A DNA stretch of 8,164 nucleotides, from contig JAFAQJ010000136.1 of the NCBI GenBank assembly GCA_019246455.1, forward strand, positions 1-8,164. The letters run 5' to 3'. The notes beneath the pieces were generated by a model that ran no database searches, had not been told where the DNA came from, and saw only the letters and a program-made list of their open reading frames with translations. The translations under genes were made by a program, and so were the position numbers. Shown here piece by piece: positions 6,001 to 8,164 of the stretch. The stretch's first letter is position 1. The number at the start of each line of letters is the position of its first letter. Source of the DNA: Pseudolabrys sp. (GTDB lineage: Bacteria; Pseudomonadota; Alphaproteobacteria; Rhizobiales; Xanthobacteraceae).

Positions 6001-6612
6001 ATGCGGCACTCATCGACGCGCGATGTTTTCGCTCATTGGGATCGACAGCGTGACGGCCGACCGGCACCCGAGCGGGGGGACATCGATCCAGCGGCGATCC
6101 GGCACGCGCTGGGCGACGTATTCATCCTCGCTGTCGACTTCGTCGACGAGCACCGCTTCCGCCTCGCCGGGACGCGAGTTTGCGCCCTATTCACCCGCGA
6201 GCTCAAAGGTGAATCCTTCACCGCCCTGTGGGACGAACCGAGCCGCCGCCTGATGCAGGATTTGCTTAACGCGGCGACCGAGGAACATACCGGCACTGTC
6301 GCCGGCCTTATCGGCCATGCGGCGGATGGGGCGACGGCCGACCTCGAACTGCTGATATTGCCCCTAGCCCACCAAGGCCACGCCCGGGTACGGGCGCTCG
6401 GTGTGTTGACCCCCGTCACCACCCCGCCGTTCTGGCTCGGATCCAAGGCCATCGAGCGCCTGGAGCTAGGCCAACTGCGCCATGTCGGGCCGGTGATCGA
6501 CGAATTGGGGGGCCGCCGATTCATGACCGGCGGTCAGGGTGTCACCATTCGTCGCGGCCTGCGCATTTACCAGGGCGGCCGCCCTTCTTCGCCTAGTGAG
6601 AAGGCTGGCTAA
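6001..6612 (+). CDS. PAS_5 (DUF1457-like) domain protein
   Basis: From ATG at 6001 this is a 203-residue protein of the PAS_5 type common in Hyphomicrobiales. Landmarks are STRDVFAHWDRQR (5-17), IDPAAIRHALGDVFILAVD (28-46) and FRLAGTRVCALFTRELKGESF (53-73), ending in GGQGVTIRRGLRIYQGGR. The 'R..F.YWD..R....P.R..I.P..I...L...F.L' opening and 'R.AGT..C..F..EL.G..F' core are typical. No output domain is attached, and ligand and role are unknown. The frame stays open up to ATG 5896, but the extra 35 residues are basic and low in complexity. AGGTGG sits just before ATG 6001 and the family normally begins here, so 6001 is chosen. The next gene, in the same direction, codes for a c-di-GMP-binding-type PilZ protein, a possible functional partner. 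Confidence 0.85.
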   Translation: MRHSSTRDVFAHWDRQRDGRPAPERGDIDPAAIRHALGDVFILAVDFVDEHRFRLAGTRVCALFTRELKGESFTALWDEPSRRLMQDLLNAATEEHTGTVAGLIGHAADGATADLELLILPLAHQGHARVRALGVLTPVTTPPFWLGSKAIERLELGQLRHVGPVIDELGGRRFMTGGQGVTIRRGLRIYQGGRPSSPSEKAG

Positions 6613-6623
6613 CGATCGATTAA
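6609..6623 (+). promoter_or_regulatory. Near-match to a CtrA box between PAS and PilZ genes
   Basis: CTAA-N7-TTAA, overlapping the PAS stop codon, differs by one base from the alphaproteobacterial CtrA consensus TTAA-N7-TTAA. It is 47 bp upstream of the PilZ ATG. A single near-match is weak evidence. Confidence 0.2.
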
Positions 6624-6669
6624 CGCTGGCGGCATAGGCTCGTGCCGATTGCAAGGTCGCACGGCCGAA

Positions 6670-7293
6670 ATGGCAGTACCCGCGATAAAACCCAAGTTTT
6701 TGCCGCTGGCGGAAGAACGCCGGCGCCACCAGCGCGTCAAGGTCAACCTGCTTGGGCGCTATATGCTGGCGGATCGGCAGGAATACCCGTGTCAGGTCAT
6801 CAACATGTCGCCCGGCGGCATGGCCGCGATCGCGCCGATTCAGGGCGAGCCAGGCGAGCGCGTAATTGCCTACGTTGATCACCTGGGTCGCCTCGAAGGC
6901 GTGATTGCGCGCACCTTCAACAATGGCTTTGCGATGAGCATCAGCGCGACGTTGCGCAAACGCGATAAGCTCGCGGCGCAGCTCACCTGGCTCGCCAATC
7001 GCCACATCCTCAATCTGCCAGAAGACCGTCGCCACGGTCGCTTCGTGCCGCGCAATCCCACGGCGCGCCTTATCTTGCCGAACGGCGTCAATGTGGCTTG
7101 CCGCGTGATCGATTTGTCTCAATCTGGCGCGGCGATCAGCATCCCGCAGGACCAGCGGCCGGAGGTCGGCGCCATGGTCATGATCGGGAAGACCCAGGGC
7201 CGCGTGGTGCGCCATATCGAGGGCGGCTTCGCCGTCGAGTTCACGCGGCTGCAACATCCGGACTTTCTGGAAGACAACGTCACTGGCGGGTAA
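6670..7293 (+). CDS. Tandem PilZ-domain protein, predicted c-di-GMP receptor
   Basis: This 207-residue cytoplasmic protein holds two PilZ domains. Domain 1 (about 15-100) has ERRRHQRVKV with RxxxR (Arg18, Arg22) and NMSPGG, i.e. the [D/N]xSxxG motif (Asn45, Ser47, Gly50). Domain 2 (about 118-195) has DRRHGRF with RxxxR (Arg120, Arg124) and DLSQSG (Asp148, Ser150, Gly153), ending in GGFAVEF. Both c-di-GMP-contact motifs are intact in both domains, so each could bind dinucleotide. No effector domain is attached, so it may act by binding a partner, as do other stand-alone PilZ adaptors. ATG 6670 is chosen over in-frame TTG 6649; neither has an ideal ribosome binding site (AAGG is 13 nt before ATG). 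It follows the PAS_5 gene by 57 nt, possibly in one operon, and a strong terminator lies 38 nt after the stop. Confidence 0.92.
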   Translation: MAVPAIKPKFLPLAEERRRHQRVKVNLLGRYMLADRQEYPCQVINMSPGGMAAIAPIQGEPGERVIAYVDHLGRLEGVIARTFNNGFAMSISATLRKRDKLAAQLTWLANRHILNLPEDRRHGRFVPRNPTARLILPNGVNVACRVIDLSQSGAAISIPQDQRPEVGAMVMIGKTQGRVVRHIEGGFAVEFTRLQHPDFLEDNVTGG

Positions 7294-7331
7294 ACGCCGC
7301 CGCGCGCCAAAACAACGTCCCACCGATTGAG

Positions 7332-7357
7332 AGCCGCGCTTAGTCGCGGCTTTTTTT
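7332..7357 (+). terminator. Intrinsic terminator after the PilZ gene
   Basis: AGCCGCG (7332-7338) pairs perfectly with CGCGGCT (7345-7351) around the loop CTTAGT. Seven T residues follow immediately (7351-7357). This is a textbook rho-independent terminator for rightward transcription. The minus strand has no T-run, so it works in one direction only. Confidence 0.92.
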
Positions 7358-7436
7358 CGTCTGCAGCGCTGGGTGCGCACGGTTAATTCGTGTTCAAAAT
7401 AGACGCCAAACTTCATGCGGAACGGGCGGCAAGGTC

Positions 7437-7560
7437 TTAATAGATAAAATTTGAAATGAATTGTATTAGATAAGATTTTAATAAATACAGATTCAATACT
7501 TCATAGTATTCGATGAAATCTTTACTTGGTTTCTCTTCAAAATGACTTTCGCTACTTAGC
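7437..7560. promoter_or_regulatory. AT-rich island upstream of the cysteine-peptidase gene
   Basis: Counting 7441-7560 gives 30 G/C in 120 bases (about 25%), and only 10 of 60 in the first half, against GC-rich flanks. It contains an imperfect direct repeat, TAGATAAAATTT (7441-7452) and TAGATAAGATTT (7467-7478), with a 26-bp period. It also has an inverted repeat AATACT-TCAT-AGTATT (7495-7510) and -35-like TTGAAA (7451-7456), but no well-spaced -10. The gap 7294-7616 holds no convincing gene; this island, the terminator and the 7587 hairpin are its content. It is probably a promoter/silencer region for the next gene. Confidence 0.5.
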
Positions 7561-7586
7561 GGCGCTGAAAAATCTTTATGCGAAAC

Positions 7587-7614
7587 GTGGCCCCATAACA
7601 GGGGATGGGGCCAC
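7587..7614 (+). promoter_or_regulatory. Perfect 10-bp hairpin covering the ribosome binding site of the peptidase gene
   Basis: GTGGCCCCAT (7587-7596) and ATGGGGCCAC (7605-7614) are perfect inverted arms with the 8-nt loop AACAGGGG. The gene's ATG is at 7617, 2 nt past the stem. The best Shine-Dalgarno match, GGGG (7607-7610, 6 nt spacing), is inside the 3' arm. A second, AGGGG, is in the loop 12 nt from the ATG. Folding would block ribosome access. No T-run follows, so it is not a terminator. Confidence 0.6.
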
Positions 7615-7616
7615 AA

Positions 7617-8164
7617 ATGGCTGGGACGTTCAAACGAATACTGGATTCTGCCTGCGTTATTGCCTTCATCAGCGCCGCGGTGCTGGTGACGCCAGCGACT
7701 GCCGCCAGCGAGAAGGCGCTCTTTGTATCGGTCGGCGAAACCACACGCGCTCCGATCGGCTGGGTCGATTTCTGCGGGCGCTACAAAGGCGAATGCGACA
7801 CCAGACCTTCGGTGCCGCGCGATGTCGTGCTGTCGCCGAAAGCGTGGACCGACCTTGTGCGCGTCAACGCCTGGGTCAACGACAACATCAAGCCGATGAC
7901 CGACCTCGAGCACTGGGGTGTCGTTGAGCAGTGGGATTACCCGGATGACGGCTACGGCGACTGTGAGGATTACGTCCTGCTCAAGCGCAAGATGCTCATG
8001 AAGGCTGGATGGCCGCGTGAGGCGCTGCTGATCACGGTCGTGCGGGATAAGAAGGGCGAAGGCCACGCCGTCCTTACGGTCAAGACCGACAAAGGCGAGT
8101 ACATCCTCGATAACCAGGAAAGCGAAATCCTGGTCTGGTCGGCGACCGGCTACCGCTTCGTGAA
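7617..8164 (+). CDS. Exported transglutaminase-like cysteine peptidase (BTLCP family), 3' end beyond window
   Basis: From ATG at 7617 the frame stays open for 182 codons to the window edge. Residues 1-30 form a signal peptide (KR, then ACVIAFISAAVLVTPATAA; cleavage near ATA-A or TAA-S), so the enzyme should be periplasmic. The mature part shows the BTLCP pattern: GWVDFCGRYKGEC (48-60) and VNAWVNDNIKP (83-93). The catalytic triad is Cys116 in GYGDCEDYVLLKR, His150 in GEGHAVL, and Asp165 in YILDN. All three are present. BTLCP proteins are the family that includes LapG, the c-di-GMP-controlled periplasmic protease, but many alphaproteobacterial members have no known substrate and no LapD partner. 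Family length is about 200-230 residues, so only a short tail is missing. An in-frame ATG at 7605 lies inside the hairpin and has no usable ribosome binding site. The AT-rich island and hairpin upstream suggest tight control. Confidence 0.92.
   Translation, partial: MAGTFKRILDSACVIAFISAAVLVTPATAASEKALFVSVGETTRAPIGWVDFCGRYKGECDTRPSVPRDVVLSPKAWTDLVRVNAWVNDNIKPMTDLEHWGVVEQWDYPDDGYGDCEDYVLLKRKMLMKAGWPREALLITVVRDKKGEGHAVLTVKTDKGEYILDNQESEILVWSATGYRFV

Noticed and set aside
6466..7416. Long open frame on the minus strand opposite the PilZ gene
   Set aside because: It lies antisense to a clear double PilZ gene, has a composition typical of an antisense frame in GC-rich DNA, and shows no recognisable domain.
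7591..7598. CCCCATAA resembling an RpoH -10 element
   Set aside because: There is no CTTG-type -35 at the right distance, and the bases are explained by the perfect hairpin.
7526..7927. Plus-strand frame starting in the AT-rich island
   Set aside because: It runs in the wrong frame through the BTLCP coding sequence and has no domain or ribosome binding site.
7437..8066. Minus-strand open frame spanning the peptidase gene and AT-rich island
   Set aside because: It is antisense to the BTLCP gene with its complete triad. Its C-terminal part simply reads through the AT-rich island.
1..8164. CRISPR array, toxin-antitoxin, defence island, insertion sequence, tRNA or prophage genes
   Set aside because: No regularly spaced repeats, transposase or integrase motifs, tRNA-like folds or known defence domains were found on either strand.

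Overview
The window looks like chromosomal DNA of an alphaproteobacterium of the Hyphomicrobiales (the Bradyrhizobium/Rhodopseudomonas side). It is GC-rich with strong G/C at third positions. It carries families typical of that group: a trehalose phosphatase beside a GH15 enzyme, a PAS_5 protein, a tandem PilZ protein and a BTLCP-type transglutaminase-like cysteine peptidase. The taxonomic call is inference from gene content, not from a marker gene.

Left block (1-2058, minus strand): a secreted beta-repeat protein of unknown function, then trehalose-6-phosphate phosphatase (otsB), then the start of a GH15 glycoside hydrolase that runs off the left edge. otsB and the GH15 gene overlap by ATGA. 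This is probably a trehalose synthesis/turnover operon, and otsA may lie further left. A 110-bp divergent gap with a candidate promoter separates it from a plus-strand pair (2169-3343) of a YdjA-like nitroreductase and a flavin-reductase-domain protein, probably one operon of FMN enzymes. A weak terminator and two CGTCAC repeats one helical turn apart follow.

Middle block (3467-5795): a patatin-like phospholipase (plus) ends 3 bp from the end of a two-CBS-domain protein (minus). The CBS gene lies downstream of a rhomboid intramembrane protease (minus). The 91-bp rhomboid-CBS gap holds three inverted repeats, one touching the CBS ribosome binding site. The rhomboid gene has an uncertain start and a hairpin plus U-tract just upstream.

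Right block (6001-8164, plus strand): a PAS_5 protein, a protein with two complete PilZ c-di-GMP motifs, a strong intrinsic terminator, a 120-bp AT-rich island (about 25% GC), and the 5' part of an exported BTLCP cysteine peptidase. The peptidase's ribosome binding site lies in a perfect 10-bp hairpin ending 2 nt before the start codon. That hairpin is the most interesting regulatory structure here.

I found no CRISPR array, RNA gene, insertion sequence, phage gene or recognisable defence system. Most of the window is ordinary core/accessory genome, and the unusual signals are regulatory elements and one uncharacterised repeat protein.
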